Of a stretch of DNA of 64,000 nucleotides, positions 49,236-62,199 are shown in pieces. The notes under the pieces are model-generated. The model worked only from the letters and a program-made list of their open reading frames with translations. It was not told the origin of the DNA and ran no database searches. A program made the position numbers and the translations under genes. Each line of letters starts with the position of its first letter. The first letter of the stretch is position 1. The DNA comes from Megaustenia siamemsis (Eukaryota > Mollusca > Gastropoda > Stylommatophora > Ariophantidae): NCBI GenBank assembly GCA_032433765.1, contig JAVIAB010000160.1, positions 15,058,307 to 15,122,306 of the forward strand, written 5' to 3'.

Positions 49236-49830
49236 GGAAGTGAAGACAAATGATAAGACCTCACTTTGAAGAGAACTGGTTTATAAACATCTCAAAGAGA
49301 AAATTAAAGCAAGACAACCACATCAAAGAACACAGTGGGCTAGAATGAAAAAAAAAACAGTGAGGGAAGGCATGGTTCCAGAAGGTCAAGACAGTGACAG
49401 ACCAAAAAGAGGATGGTTTCAGGATATCAAAGTGATCTTGAATTTGGCAACAGAGAAAGTGAAAGATCTGGCTAGAGACAGAGCTTCTTTCAGAAGGGCT
49501 ATCATGATAGCAACATTCTGCAAAGAAGTGGATGATGCTCAAGAGAAGAAAATAAACAATGAAGTTTTGAAACACCAGAAATGATTATTTAACACAATTC
49601 AAGCAAAACAAGTGAAGTTTTTTTGATACATGAAGAAACACAGTAATTTACTGATGGTCAATGGGAATATCTAGGGTAATTGAGGCAAAGGCAGACAAAG
49701 ATTAAACTGGATTAATAACTTGCAGAGATGGACAGGAGAACTCATATCAGCATAATCAAGACAGCGCATGGTATTCTATGGAAGTCAACCTAGGATGTGG
49801 AAATGGCACAATGTGATGATAACGAGATTT
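49236..49830 (+). mobile_element. LINE C-terminal fragment followed by L-F piece
   Basis: 49345-49584 encodes DRPKRGWFQDIKVILNLATE and DLARDRASFRRAIMIATF, a classic pol C-terminus. 49590-49830 continues with a decayed L-F end (FNTIQAKQVKFF). Confidence 0.72.
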
Positions 49831-50330
49831 GAGAGACTGGTAACCGGACCTCAAGCATACCATCACAGTCTTCTCTTGTTTCTGCATTTAATTAATAGTA
49901 AAATTATCTCTACTATTGTTCATCCTTTTCTTTCATTCTGATTTATATTTGTTATTAATAATTGTTTTAATGGAAGACAGAAGAAAAGTTAGAAAAATAA
50001 CATCAGAGTGGTAGAGAGCACCTCGCTTCATCAGTTCATAACGCGCATGTGAAAGAAAGAGTAAACAATGGATAAAACTTATTGTAGCCATTAATGTTAT
50101 CTTCACTTATTCAAAAGGCTATATAGGAAAGGAAGGAAATATACTTTTCTCTTCAAAAGTTACTGGATCACAAAACTGCTACCTAATTTGAACAGCAGGT
50201 ACTTTCACATTTTTATATTTTTTGCTGTTGGCTATTTCCGTCATGTAACACCAACTTTAAGCAAGAGAAAAGGAAACTATACACATGGAAAAGTCATGGA
50301 TATAAGAAGAGGAATCAGATAGACTACATA
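49831..50330. other. AT-rich, no gene
   Basis: No supported feature. Confidence 0.4.
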
Positions 50331-50334
50331 ATGA

Positions 50335-50545
50335 TAAAAGAAAGGTTCCGTAACAACGTCAAGAAAGCCAAAACCTATCCAGGTGCAGATATTAACTCAG
50401 ATTACAATACTGTAATGATTAAAATGAAAATCAAATTAAAGAGAAACAAGCAAGTCTAATTTATCAACAATACCACTAGCTATAACAGCTTTAAATCAAA
50501 AAGATATTAAAGATACCTATACAATACAAGTAACACATCATAATG
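50335..50545 (+). mobile_element. LINE endonuclease C-terminus and linker, fragment
   Basis: Encodes RFRNNVKKAKTYPGADINSD, then after a frame break ALNQKDIKDTYTIQV, closely matching the linker at 30860-30900 of the endonuclease LINE. Confidence 0.72.
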
Positions 50546-51186
50546 GTTCAATGTCAAAATCTATAGAATTAGGTCATCGTAACGGTTCCCTAGACCAGCC
50601 GTGCGCAAATCTTACGGTCTGCTGTTTGTTGTGCGACGGGGAAAATGTGACGACTGACTGTGTGTCTATATTCGGAATTGGAGTCATCAACGATGGCCTA
50701 ACATCATCAAGTGCTACGACGATCATCATTTTCGGGAGGACGTGAATTTCCATATATATATATATATATATATGGTGGATAGGCGGCAGGAACTATTGAA
50801 GGCTATGTCTGAAAAGTGTTCCTTCTTGCAATTTCCTCATATTCCAAGTCCTGCTTGTTGCAGGAGCTACTGAGTTAAGTGCTCTGTGCACACCGTGAGC
50901 TGTGTGTCTCATCCGTTTTGATCCTATTTCGATATCCCGCTTGTTTACGACGAATGATGATGTCGTATGACAGGGAACAGTTGGCTGTGTTCACTTTCTG
51001 CGCGGTTTCGCCTTATGTCTTTTGGCGTGTGCTGAGACTGCTACGATGGGGACTACAGTTACCTTTCTTTGTTTGGGAGATGAGATATTAATTCGGATGA
51101 TTCCACTGGCACGGGCGGTTGAGCAATTATGGATTTTAATTCGTTTGCAGTGATACCGAAGTCTTCCATGACCAATAACCAATTAC
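50545..51186 (+). mobile_element. Element R copy R4
   Basis: Contains TVCCLLCDGENVTTDCVSIF followed by GIGVINDGLTSSSATTIIIF and a stop at 50745, then the shared 3' region and a CCAATAACCAATTA tail. An (AT)11 tract is at 50752-50773. It is the most intact R C-terminus apart from R1. Confidence 0.72.
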
Positions 51187-51359
51187 ATCGATTATTAGAA
51201 TGAGTGTTTACACGTTTTTATAATGACACGTTTATTGTGCCTTAAAGATGTAATACATGACTAAGTATTTAGCTGCCATACGAAGTGATGTAACAGATCT
51301 CGATGCTGTTAGTTTGTGATATTTCAGTGTTCATGCTTGCTCAATTCTGATATATATCC

Positions 51360-52255
51360 TATAATGTCATGAAAAATATGATATGCTTACAACAAAGCAA
51401 ATAACACCAGGGCTAAAAATAAGAATATCAAAATGCTACATCTTCTCAATATTACTATATGGTGCAGAAACATGGGCATTAGACAAGCAAACAGAACAGA
51501 GAATTGAAACCGTTGAAATGTGGCTATTTAGAAGAATAGGTAGAATTGGATGGAAGGAAAAGAAAACAAACGATGAAGTTTTCATCATCATCATGTGCCA
51601 TACCGGTTGGCGTAGGTGATCATGTCGCTCCACAATCTTCTATCTACAGTGCATCGTATCAGTTCTGTTGTTGAATGTTTTCCATACCATGACACAAAGC
51701 TATCCAGTATTTTCTCTCCTTGTCGCCCGCGATCTCTCTTTCCTTGTATTTTGCCAGTTGTAACCAAGTATTCAACTTTCCTCTTCTCATGATGTGCCCG
51801 AAAAATGTTGATTGCTTCTTTCTGATGTTTTTAAGAGCTCCCTTTTTGTGTTGGCCTCTTTGAGAACTTCCTCATTGGTCTTTTTAGCTGTCCAGGGAAC
51901 TTTCAACATTCTTCTGAGAAATCCCATCTCTGTGGCCTCTAATCGTCTGAAGAAGCCTTAAAACAACTAAAAATGAAAAGAGAACTTTAAAAGAAAAGAG
52001 AAATAAACACAGTTCAAAAAAGACAAATGCGATTTTTGGGCGATGTTAAAAGACACAACAGCCTACTAAAAGTAATCCTGGAGGGGAAAATACCAGGTAA
52101 AAGAGGCAGAGGCAGACCAAGAGTAACATGGACGAATAACATCAAAAGATAGACAAACCAACATATGACAACCATCAAAGTAAGAAACAGAGTAGAATGG
52201 CGCTCCATGGTAGCCAACCTTCGTTGCGGAGACGGCACTCGATGATAATGATGAT
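51360..52255 (+). mobile_element. LINE L-F interrupted by LINE L-C
   Basis: 51360-51580 (+) encodes LLYGAETWALDKQTEQRIET, MWLFRRIGRIGWKEKKTNDE. 51585-51955 (-) is an L-C 3' end beginning at its (GAT)n tail. From 51960 (+) L-F resumes (EALKQLKMKRE; RQMRFLGDVKRHNSLLKVIL). This is a clean nested insertion, so L-C moved after L-F. Confidence 0.8.
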
Positions 52256-52880
52256 GATGATCCTATATTATTCTTCTACACCTTCGGTGATTAGATAAAG
52301 TTACATCTGACATTGTAAAGACATTTCTAACAAAATCAAGAACTTTTCAAACCAGAAAGTTTCCAATTAATCAACATTTGGAACATTTATTCTCATAGTT
52401 GAGTGTTCTACTCAAATATGATCTAGTATAAATATGAATGAAGCTAGAACAATAGTGCGTTGGTCAGGCGACAGGTTGGAACTGCTCCTAGACAACATCA
52501 ATGTTCAGTTTGAGCGAAATGTTGCATGTTCTGGGCTTCTTTACTGACAAATTGCACGCACATTTCTGGGAGTGAAACTAAAATGCCACTCTGACAATAA
52601 AACAATTAACTCTAGTTGGTGAGCTTCAGTTTAGTTTAGTCGACGGGTCATCATTATTGCACATCAGGCATGCCCATAAGTGCTCAGATCTCCTCCCAAA
52701 TGCCTCCCTCAACGTGTAGCGATTAACGATACCGGTGTTGGTGAACTTCACGAATAGAGAGAGAGAGTATCATCTTTATCTTATTGAGTCTGGTCACAAG
52801 AGAACCGATAAAAAATTCCACCTTTATATTTTGGAAACAATTGATGTCCTCTTATGTTGTGTCTTGTTCTTGTTCTAAAA
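52256..52880. other. End of right-arm-only block
   Basis: No gene. A degraded SEHLWACLMCNNDDP remnant is on the minus strand at 52640-52760. Confidence 0.4.
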
Positions 52881-53270
52881 ATAGTCAATATTCATGTTCT
52901 CGGAAAACAAAATATCAGTTTCCGCCTTGCATTGTCGAGTTACTGTTCTTCTACTGAGTTACTTGTAGGTCATCTTCATTGCACTCCGGACATGTCCATA
53001 GGTGCTCAGATCCCCACCTCAGCAAGTACCGCAGTATCCAGTGACGACTCCAGCTCTGTGTTGGTTGATAAGTCCTCTTATACGCCCACTAAATTTCTCT
53101 TTTCTGGCTGTGCCCATCATAACTCTCATCTCTTTCACCCGAAGAAGTGGCGTGGACTCATGGTTGTCAAAGTCCTGTGCCCTACATTCATCTCGAAGGG
53201 ATTTGATGACGTCCTCCCGATCCACATATACTTCTAATGTGAAGCTAAACCGTGATTTAAATTATTAATC
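52880..53270 (-). other. Reading-frame remnant, mirror of 30121-30480
   Basis: Minus strand 53225-53019 encodes the same 68 residues with few changes (STPLLRVKEMRVMM). Confidence 0.45.
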
Positions 53271-53696
53271 CACGAAACACTGGTTCTAAAAGGTTGTAAT
53301 GATTGCACATGCCCCGACCCCCACTATATCATGATCTGGTCTATACACAAGGATATCTTCCATAAAAACAGATAATCACCACTTTACCGGAAGTTGAACT
53401 CTTCTGCCAATGAGTCGTTTTTTTTCCAGCCACATTCACCAAGATGGCTAACCTTACGACTGAAACTGTATCGATAATTTGCTCATCATTTAAAATAGAA
53501 TTCTTCTGTCTATAGGAAAGAATATTGTAAGTTGGTTTCTTGTTTTATTTTAGATGACGGAGTCAGTCACTGACTTTATTTTCTTCTTTTTTCTTTCTCT
53601 TTCTTTAAGTAATGGATTTGATATGTAAACTCTAATATATCATTTTTAAATTAAGAAAACTCTTCACTAAAATAAGCTAAACTTGCTGAGAATCGA

Positions 53697-54176
53697 CCAA
53701 TATAACATAACACATTTCAATATAACATAACTTGTTTATAAATATAACATAACACATTTATCAATATAACATAACACATTTATCAATATAACATCACACA
53801 TTTGTCAATATAACATAACACATTTATCAATATAACATAACACATTTATCAATATAAAATAACACATTTATCAACATAACATAACACATTTATCAATATA
53901 ACATTACACATTTATCAATATAACATAACACATTTACCAACATAACATTAAACATTTATCAACATAACATAACACATTTATCAATATAACATAACACATT
54001 ATCAACATAACATAAAACATTTATCAACATAACATAACACATTATCAACATAACATAACACATTATCAACATAATATAAAACATTTATAACATAACATAA
54101 CAAATTATCAACATAACATAAAACATTTATCAATATAACATAAAATATTTATCAACATAACACATTTATCAACATA
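53697..54176. repeat. 22-bp minisatellite, mirror of 29240-29695
   Basis: Unit AACATAACACATTTATCAAT plus AT, about 20 or more degenerate units. Confidence 0.9.
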
Positions 54177-54226
54177 AAGCTTCTTGATAGTAGAAATGGA
54201 AACATCAAATATCTATTGGTAAAAAG

Positions 54227-54338
54227 GTAAAGTACGAGACTTGAACCGGCGTCTTAGCACGCGAGTATATACCCATATGTGCTCGGCCGCCTATCCAGAA
54301 ATGTTCGGATATTTCTGTATAGTGTAGCCTCAAGCATC
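54227..54338 (-). mobile_element. SINE family 2, 3' fragment with TSD
   Basis: Contains TAAAGTACGAGACTTGAACC and the GGCCGCCTATCCAGAAATG body. ATCTATTGGTAA occurs on both sides. Absent from the left arm. Confidence 0.82.
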
Positions 54339-54599
54339 TATTGGTAAGTTCTATGGAACGAGAGAGGTGGACACTTTATATGAAAAAAAATATGACCAAT
54401 TCTTTCCGAGTAATTCGACACAGACATTTCAATCTTTTGATATCAATTTTTGTTCTTGTTTTTAAACCATTTTTTTTAAAATAAAATTGAAATAAAACAA
54501 AATCAGCTGACAAGACGAGGAAATTCTCAATGAGGGCAACTTACACAAAAACCATAATAATACCCAAAAAATATCATAAACAAAAAAACTGACATCTTT

Positions 54600-54830
54600 T
54601 TGTGGCACATCATGAGAAGATCATGAGAAGAGGAAAGTTAGAATACTTGGTTACAACTGGCAAAATTCAGGGAAAGAGAGATCGCGGACGACGAAAAGAG
54701 AAGATAGTAGATAGCTTAGTGTCGTTGCATGGTAAACAATCAACAACATAAATTGATACAACTAACTGTTAGCAGCGATCTGTAGAAGGGCATAATAGTC
54801 TACGTCATCCGGTATGGCACATGTTGATGA
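54600..54830 (+). mobile_element. LINE L-C terminal fragment, mirror of 29020-29215
   Basis: Forward sequence contains the GGAAAGAGAGATCGCGGACG block (basic DRGR segment) and ends in CCGGTATGGCACATG. Confidence 0.65.
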
Positions 54831-55084
54831 TGAAAATCATACAGGCAAGGGTATTAACTTTTCTATTTTTCATTTTTCTTGACCAATTACGTCACTATGT
54901 CCCTTTTGTAAAGTAGTGGGCGTGTCTTCTGATCTGTCTTCAAACTTGACATTAAAGAAAAAAGTCACATTTCCAGGTTCGTCATCCTTAAATGAGTACC
55001 AGAGAAATTCTCCGGGAAGTCTGGCGGACTGGCATGATACTGACCACATAACTCATAAATATAGAGTTTGTGATTGACAAATGT

Positions 55085-55540
55085 TGATGAAAAGACATCT
55101 ATGAACACTAGAAGGCGTGTCGTAAGTAGACTTCATTTATAGGAACAATTTATTTTAACACATCACGGAGGCAAGGCGCTTCACAGCAGCAGAGGTGAGA
55201 GCTGTCGGCGACCCACAGCTGATGACTTGTACCAGGATCTGTGAACAAGACCCATCTAGACCCTACTACAGCTCTTCGTGGTGCCTCTAGAAACAGAATA
55301 ACCCGTCTAGTCTAGCCAAACGAGTAGGGATCGAAGAGGAAAAACAACCCGATACTCAAAAATAACCTGCTCAAATCGGATGTCTTGGGCGGAAAGGCTC
55401 AAATATCACAGTTTTACTGTAAACCACACCACAACATACACACGCCACTAAACGTCATTTGAAGGGCGGATGATGAAGATGTGTATTCCTTTAGTCATCG
55501 GGCGAACGCAATCAAGCAAGCAAGAAAGCAAATACATTAC
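55085..55540. repeat. Dispersed repeat, mirror of 28290-28720
   Basis: Same blocks in inverse orientation. Confidence 0.55.
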
Positions 55541-55559
55541 AGTACATGAAGTCACTATG

Positions 55560-55795
55560 ATGAAGTCTTAAAATAACTAAAATTGAAAAAAATAATTACT
55601 AAACACAATTCAGACAAGATAAATATGATTTGTGGAGCATGTTAAAAGACGCAGCCGTCTACTAAAAGTATTCTTGGAAGGGAAAATGAAGGGTAAAATA
55701 ATCAGAGGCAGAATAGACTAACATGGGCGGGTAACATAAAAAGAGAGACAACCCGCAACATCAAAGACTAGAGACAGAGCGTAATGGCGCTCCAT
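55560..55795 (+). mobile_element. LINE L-F fragment, mirror of 28060-28275
   Basis: Decayed end with TTGGAAGGGAAAATGAAGG. Confidence 0.62.
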
Positions 55796-56009
55796 GGTAG
55801 CCAACTTTCTATGCGGAGAACCACACAATGAATGAATGAATTACAGTACAACTGTAGCGACACGGGCGTAATATCGACTATCAACATCTCATCATCATCA
55901 TCACCTCACACGAATAAAGTATAACAAAGAGAACTCTACACCCATTGATATAAAAAAGAGGAGTAAGACAGGGATGCATCCTATCACCAAGCTTGTTCAA
56001 TCAATACAC

Positions 56010-56880
56010 TGAGCAAATCTTTAAAAACATTACAGAGATACCATACTTCTGGATATACGGCCCAGCACATGTGAGTGAAAGGTCGCGTGCTTAGATGCCG
56101 ATCCCATACCTTACCTTCACCTGACGTCATAGGACTTAGCGATCTGAATAAAAGTGATCTTAAAAGTCAGCGTGAAAGGTGGAGGCATAGGACAGGAAAA
56201 CACTGAGACAAAGATAGAAACTTGAAAACAAAATTTAAAAAATTGAAAAAAAAGATCGATATCAATTGATTATTTATTACACCCCTCCCAGAAAGCTCGG
56301 ATTTAAACTAAACGATGACGCGACTAGCCTGCCTCTTAACTAGCCTGGTTCCGCTGTAAAAGATTAGGATTTGTGCAAGCCTGCAGTAATCCCAATATAA
56401 CCAAGACGGAGATGTATCGAACAATAACTTTGTCCAGCGTGTACATTTAGATATTATCCTATCACTTGTTGTGTTCAACAATGAAATTGTGACATTAATC
56501 AATTTCTTTTCGTCCACCTAGTTCTTCCGTGTTCTGTGCTACAATAAACGATCATTAAATACTGGAGACTAACCAAATATAATAAAGGAAGATGCATGAT
56601 GATGAATTTCAGGCTACATTTGAGCAGCCCAGCCCTGTAACAGGACAACAATGACGGCAAATGTTCACAATTTATCATTTGATGGCAACATTTCACTGTA
56701 TACCTCCCCTAATCTTCACATCTTAAAATCCTCCAGGTAACTATCATATGCACTTAACAATATGTCAGCTTTTGGGCGTGCGTGTGCGTTTGTCTTTGTG
56801 TGTGTATGTGTGTGTTTGTGTGTGTGCGTGCGAGCACAGCCAGCTCTAGATTTCCAAAGGCTCGAGGGCAGAAAATAAAA
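56010..56880. other. Outside P2, no supported gene; (GT)n-rich stretch
   Basis: 56780-56830 is a GT/GC-rich simple repeat. The open frames at 56308-56696 lack splice or family support. Confidence 0.4.
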
Positions 56881-56884
56881 GCCT

Positions 56885-57155
56885 AAAACCGTCCAACTAT
56901 CTTGACTGTCAAGTTGACGGAGCTATTGTTGGCTGGTGTTATTCTTCACACAAACGCCCCTGCTTAAGAGCTGAAAACCGTCCAACTAGCGTGACGTTCA
57001 AAGTTGACGGAGCTATTGTTGGCTGGTGTTATTCTCCACACAAACGCCCCTGCTTAAGAGCTGAAAACCGTCCAACTAGCGTGACGTTCAAAGTTGACGG
57101 AGCTATAGTTCGCTGGTGTTATTCTCCATACAAACGCCCCTGCTTGAGAGCTGAA
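56885..57155. repeat. 90-bp tandem repeat, 3 units
   Basis: The unit begins AAAACCGTCCAACTAGCGTG and contains GACGGAGCTATTGTTGGCTG. Units 2 and 3 are nearly identical; unit 1 diverges. Confidence 0.92.
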
Positions 57156-57317
57156 AACATCACGGTCATTGGAGGTTGTCGGGGGTGGGGGTGGGAGGGG
57201 GGTGGAGGGGGAGAATTTCCCTCTCAGCCTCTGGCCTTAGTAAATCTATAGTTGGCGGTGTTGTGTACTTACTTATTTTTAGTGAAACAAAAACTCAGAT
57301 TGTATGCCATGTGTTGA

Positions 57318-57650
57318 TTCTATCTATCTATCTATCTATTGACCTTTCGAGCCGTAACCGGCCCATAGGGCGTAGACCAAGATACACCTTCTCCTATATG
57401 AATTTTTGTTCTAGCAGTTTTCTTTTAAAGATATTTTATCAAATCTCGCCATCTGTCTCTGTTCTGTGCAAGCAGTTCTATCTCATTGAGGGAGCCGAAT
57501 CCTGCTGCTCTTGCCTCTCTCATCAATGTTCTTCTCAGTGTCTCCCTGGGTCTTCCTCTTTTTCTTTTACCTGTTGTTTCCCATATGAGGGCTTGCTTTG
57601 CTATTCGATTATTATCTCTTCTCATCACATGTCCAACGTATGACCATCGT
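57318..57650 (-). mobile_element. LINE (ATAG-tailed family), 3' fragment
   Basis: Minus strand encodes MMRRDNNRIAKQALIWETTG, KRKRGRPRETLRRTLMREAR and NRDRWRDLIKYL, then the GGCTCGAAAGGTC terminus and a short (ATAG)n tail. It identifies the fragment at 15439-15552. Confidence 0.82.
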
Positions 57651-57807
57651 CTTTTCTTTATTACTGAAGATATTAGTGGTTGATTGGCGATTTCTCTAAT
57701 TTCCTCGTTTATGTGTTGATTACATTAGGGCATATTCTTTTATTATTCTCGGTTTCCCACGGAAATTTTCTCTAAACTCTATAAAATGGGATAAATGCCT
57801 CAAACAT

Positions 57808-57836
57808 GCTTATTATTATTATTATTATCGTCGTCG

Positions 57837-57870
<34 letters not shown>

Positions 57871-57933
57871 CATCATCATCATTATTATTATTATTATCAT
57901 CATTATTATTATTATTATCGTCGTCATCATTAA
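57808..57933. repeat. (ATT)n/(ATC)n microsatellite
   Basis: Imperfect trinucleotide run. Confidence 0.95.
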
Positions 57934-58129
57934 GTGCGGCAGCAGAGTACTACTACAATTGTACAATAAAATCCGCAAATGCTGAACAATGTCGCTGCGC
58001 CAAGACCAGAAATTTGCAAATACTAAATGACAACAATACTGTTTGGTACCTTCCTTGCCATAATCCTAAATCACGCATCTGAAACACCAACAGAAGATGT
58101 CTATCCTAGCACTTAGTTAAACGATTAAC

Positions 58130-58360
58130 ATTTTCTGCATAATTCGCTTGACAGGAAAAAAATATAAGATACTAATCCAGGATATGTTATATGCAGACGA
58201 TACCAACCTAATAACACACGCAGGAAGCAAACTGCAAACTGTCAGATCGATGATTCGCTGCATCCTGTCGGTTAATGAACACGCCATCAGCTTGAAAAAA
58301 GACAAATGCGATCATCCAAGGCTCATAACCTTCGAATGTTTCCTTAAATTGATTCAAACT
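58130..58360 (+). mobile_element. RT palm fragment with YADD box
   Basis: Encodes YKILIQDMLYADDTNLITHA then LSVNEHAISLKKDKCDHP, the catalytic motif and following helix of a non-LTR reverse transcriptase. Flanks are unrelated. Confidence 0.75.
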
Positions 58361-58389
58361 GTAGATTTATAATAAAGTTTACAACCATG

Positions 58390-58578
58390 GATCCACCATT
58401 ACCGATAAGCTTTCACTGGATTGGAGCTATAAATAACGTAGAATGGCAAGGATTAAGAACGGTATATTGGTTGACACAGGAAGTGTGCAATAACAAAATG
58501 GTGGCCATAAACATCGAAGCAGCTCTAAACAAAGGATGTTCACGCCCACTATGTTTCATCCAAATCTGGACTTGATAA
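58390..58578 (+). other. Short open frame, possibly hAT-transposase-related remnant
   Basis: 62 residues with NVEWQGLRTVYWLTQEVCNN. The alternation LRTVYWLTQE is reminiscent of domesticated hAT/ZBED proteins, but too short to assign. Confidence 0.2.
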
Positions 58579-58676
58579 GTCTTACAAGGAAAATAAAACA
58601 ACTGAACGTTTTCATCACTTATTGTCTGGGAGTAATACTTGGCATTTCCTGTAGAAGAGGATAAATACACATCGAA

Positions 58677-58990
58677 GTGCTGAATAGTGCTGGATCGTGA
58701 TGGATAGTGTTGGATAGTGCTGGATAGTGTTGGATAGTGTTGGATAGTGCTGGATAGTGCTGGGTAGTGTTGGATAGTGTTGGATAGTGCTGGATAGTGT
58801 TGGGTAGTGTTGGATAGTGCTGGATAGTGTTGGGTAGTGTTGGATAGTGCTGAATAGTGCTGGATCGTGCTGGATCATGATGGATCGTGCTGGATCGTGC
58901 TGGATAGTACTTAATCTTGCTGGAAAGTGGTGGATCGTGGTGGATCGTGCTAGATCGTGGCTGATGGTGCTGGATCGTGCTGGAGTGACA
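58677..58990. repeat. 10-bp minisatellite, about 31 units
   Basis: Units TGGATAGTGC and TGGATAGTGT, drifting to TGGATCGTGC in the last third. Confidence 0.95.
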
Positions 58991-59249
58991 AGCGTGTTCC
59001 CCTCTCTCAGTTAACCTTGTCTCCGATGGTTGTGCCTCCTGTGTTGATAACAGGATAAACGGATACCAGAAGACATCCTATATGGGGAGTCAGTCTTGAG
59101 GAAACAGAAAAGGAAGTCCTCTTCATCAACATAGAAACGTTTGTAAATGCGACAAGAAGGGCTGACTGAGCTGAGCTACATAATGACAGATCAGGCTGGA
59201 GGAAGTAAATGCTAGTGTGACAATAGATGGGATCCGTTTTATCAAAATT

Positions 59250-62165
59250 CACCACAATCAATTTTACTGCTCACAATGTATAATTTATCAACATTCGCCA
59301 CAAACAATCTTACTGCTCACAATGTGTAATTTATCAACATTCGCCATAATCAATCTTGCTGCTCACAATGTGTAATTTAACAACATTGACCACAATCAAT
59401 TTTGCTGCTCAAAATGTGTAATTTATCAACATTCACCACAATCGATTTTACTGCTCATAATATGTAATTTAACTACAATCACTACAATCATTCTTGCTGC
59501 TCACAATGTGTAATTTAACAACAATCACCACAATCAATCTTGCTGCTCACAATGTGTAATTTAACAACAATCACCACAATCAATCTTGCTGTTCACAATG
59601 TGTAATTTAAACAAATTCACCACAATCAATCTTGCTGCTCACAATGTGTAATTTAACAACAATCACCACAATCAATCTTGCTGTTCACAATGTGTAATTT
59701 AACCAAATTCACCACAATCAATCCTGCTGCTCACAATAAGTAATTTAACAACAATCACCACAATCAATCTTGCTGCTCACAATGTGTAATTTAACAACAA
59801 TCACCACAATCAATCTTGCTGCTCACAATGTGTAATTTAACAACAATCACCACAATCAATCTTGCTGCTCACAATGTGTAATTTAACAACAATCACCACA
59901 ATCAATCCTGCTGCTCACAGTGTGTAATTTAACAAAAATCACCACAATCAATCCTACTGCTCACAATGTGTAATTTAACAACAATCACCACAATCAATCT
60001 TGCTGCTCACAATGTGTAATTTAACAACAATGACCACAATCAATCCTACTGCTCACAATGTGTAATTTAACAACAATCACAAAAATCAATCTCGCTGCTC
60101 ACAATGTGTAATTTATCAAAATTCGCCTCAATCAATCCTACTGCTCACAATGTATAATTTAACAACATTCACCACAATCAATCCTACTACTCACGATGTG
60201 TAATTTAACAACATTCACCACAATCATTCCTACTGCTCACAATGTGTAATTTAACAACATTTACCACAATCAATCCTGCTGCTCACAATGTATAATTTAA
60301 CAACAATCACCACAATCAATCCTACTGCTCACAATGTGTAATTTAACAGCAATCACCACAATCAATTTTGCTGCTCACAATGTGTAATTTAACAACATTC
60401 ACCACAATCAATCCTGCTGCTCACAATGTGTAATTTAACAACATTCACCACAATCATTCCTACTGCTCACAATGTGTAATTTAACAGCAATCACCACAAT
60501 CAATCCTGCTGCTCACAATGTGTAATTTAACAACATTCACCACAATCAATATTGCTGCTCACAATGTGCAATTTAACAACAATCACCACAATCAATCTTG
60601 CTGCTCACAATGTATAATTTATCAACATACACCTCAATTAATTTTACTGCTCACAAATTGTAATTTATCAACATACACCTCAATTAATTTTACTGCTCAC
60701 AATGTGTAATTTAACAACATTGACCACAATCAATTTAACTGCTCATAATATGTAATTTAACCACAATCACTACAATCAATCTTGCTGCTCACAATGTGTA
60801 ATTTATCAACATTCACAACAATCAATTTTACTGCTCATAATATGTAATTTAACTACAATCACCACAATCAATCTTGCTGCTCACAATGTGTAATTTAACA
60901 ACAATGACCACAATCAATCCTGCTGCTCACAATGTGTAATTTAACAACATTCTCCACAATCAATCCTACTGCTCACAATGTGTAATTTAACAACAATCAC
61001 CACAATCAATCTTGCTGCTCACAATGTGTAATTTAACAACAATCACCACAATCAATCTTGCTGCTCACAATGTGTAATTTAACAACAATGACCACAATCA
61101 ATCCTGCTGCTCACAATGTGTAATTTAACAACATTCTCCACAATCAATCCTACTGCTCACAATGTGTAATTTAACAACAATCACCACAATCAATCTTGCT
61201 GCTCACAATGTGTAATTTAACAACAATCACCACAATCAATCTTGCTGCTCACAATGTGTAATTTAACAACAATCACCACAATCAATCTTGCTGCTCACAA
61301 TGTGTAATTTAACAACAATCACCACAATCAATCTTGCTGCTCACAATGTGTAATTTAACAACAATCACCACAATCATTCTTGCTGCCCACAATGTGTAAT
61401 TTAACTACATTCACCATAATCACTGTTACTGCTCACAATGTGTAATTTAACAACATTCACCACAATCAATCCTACTGCTCACAGTGTGTAATTTACAACA
61501 TTCACCACAATCAATCTTGCTGATCACAATGTGTAATTTAACAACAATCACTACAATTTTTTTGCTGCTCACAATGTGTAATTTATCAACATTCACCACA
61601 ATCAATTTTACTGCTCATAATATGTAATTTAACTACAATCACCACAATCAATCTTGCTGCTCACAATGTGTAATTTAACAACAATCACCACAATCATTCT
61701 TGCTGCTCACAATGTGTAATTTAACAACATTCACCACAATCAATCTTGCTGCTCACAATGTGTAATTTAACAACATTAACCACAATCATTCTTGCTGCTC
61801 ACAATGTGTAATTTAACAACATTCACCACAATCAATCTTGCTGCTCGTGTAATTTATCAACATTCACCACAATCAATCTTGCTGCTCACAATGTGTAATT
61901 TAACAACATTAACCACAATCATTCTTGCTGCTCACAATGTGTAATTTAACAACATTCACCACAATCAATCTTGCTGCTCACAATGTGTAATTTAACAACA
62001 TTAACCACAATCATTCTTGCTGCTCACAATGTGTAATTTAACAACATTCACCACAATCAATCTTGCTGCTCGTGTAATTTATCAACATTCACCACAATCA
62101 ATCTTGCTGCTCGTGTAATTTAACAAAATTCACCACAATCAATCTTGCTGCTCACAATGTATAAT
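59250..62165. repeat. 46-bp minisatellite, about 63 units, 2.9 kb
   Basis: Unit GCTCACAATGTGTAATTTAA, CAACAATCACCACAATCAAT, CTTGCT. Variants include ACATTCACC for ACAATCACC, and TCCTACT or TTTTACT ends. Shortened units (GCTCGTGTAATTT, about 61850, 62070, 62110) cluster near the GPCR-side end. Higher-order runs are visible at 60900-61200. Confidence 0.96.
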
Positions 62166-62199
62166 TTAATAACATTCGTCATTTCAACACAAAAAATAG

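Larger units (their letters stand above)
40866..56010 (-). repeat. Giant palindrome P2, right arm
   Basis: Counterpart of 27832-37800. Right-only blocks: a SINE at 42290-42543, element R3 replacing part of a LINE at 43112-44106, an 8 kb block at 44921-52880 with the IL-17-like exons, and a SINE piece at 54227-54338. The central unmatched spacer is about 37801-40865. Confidence 0.92.

Noticed and set aside
56308..56696. Two minus-strand frames near 56.3-56.7 kb
   Set aside because: No motif, splice site or repeat relation supports them.
59250..62165. CRISPR-like regular spacing
   Set aside because: Eukaryotic context, and units are contiguous with no unique spacers; it is a minisatellite.
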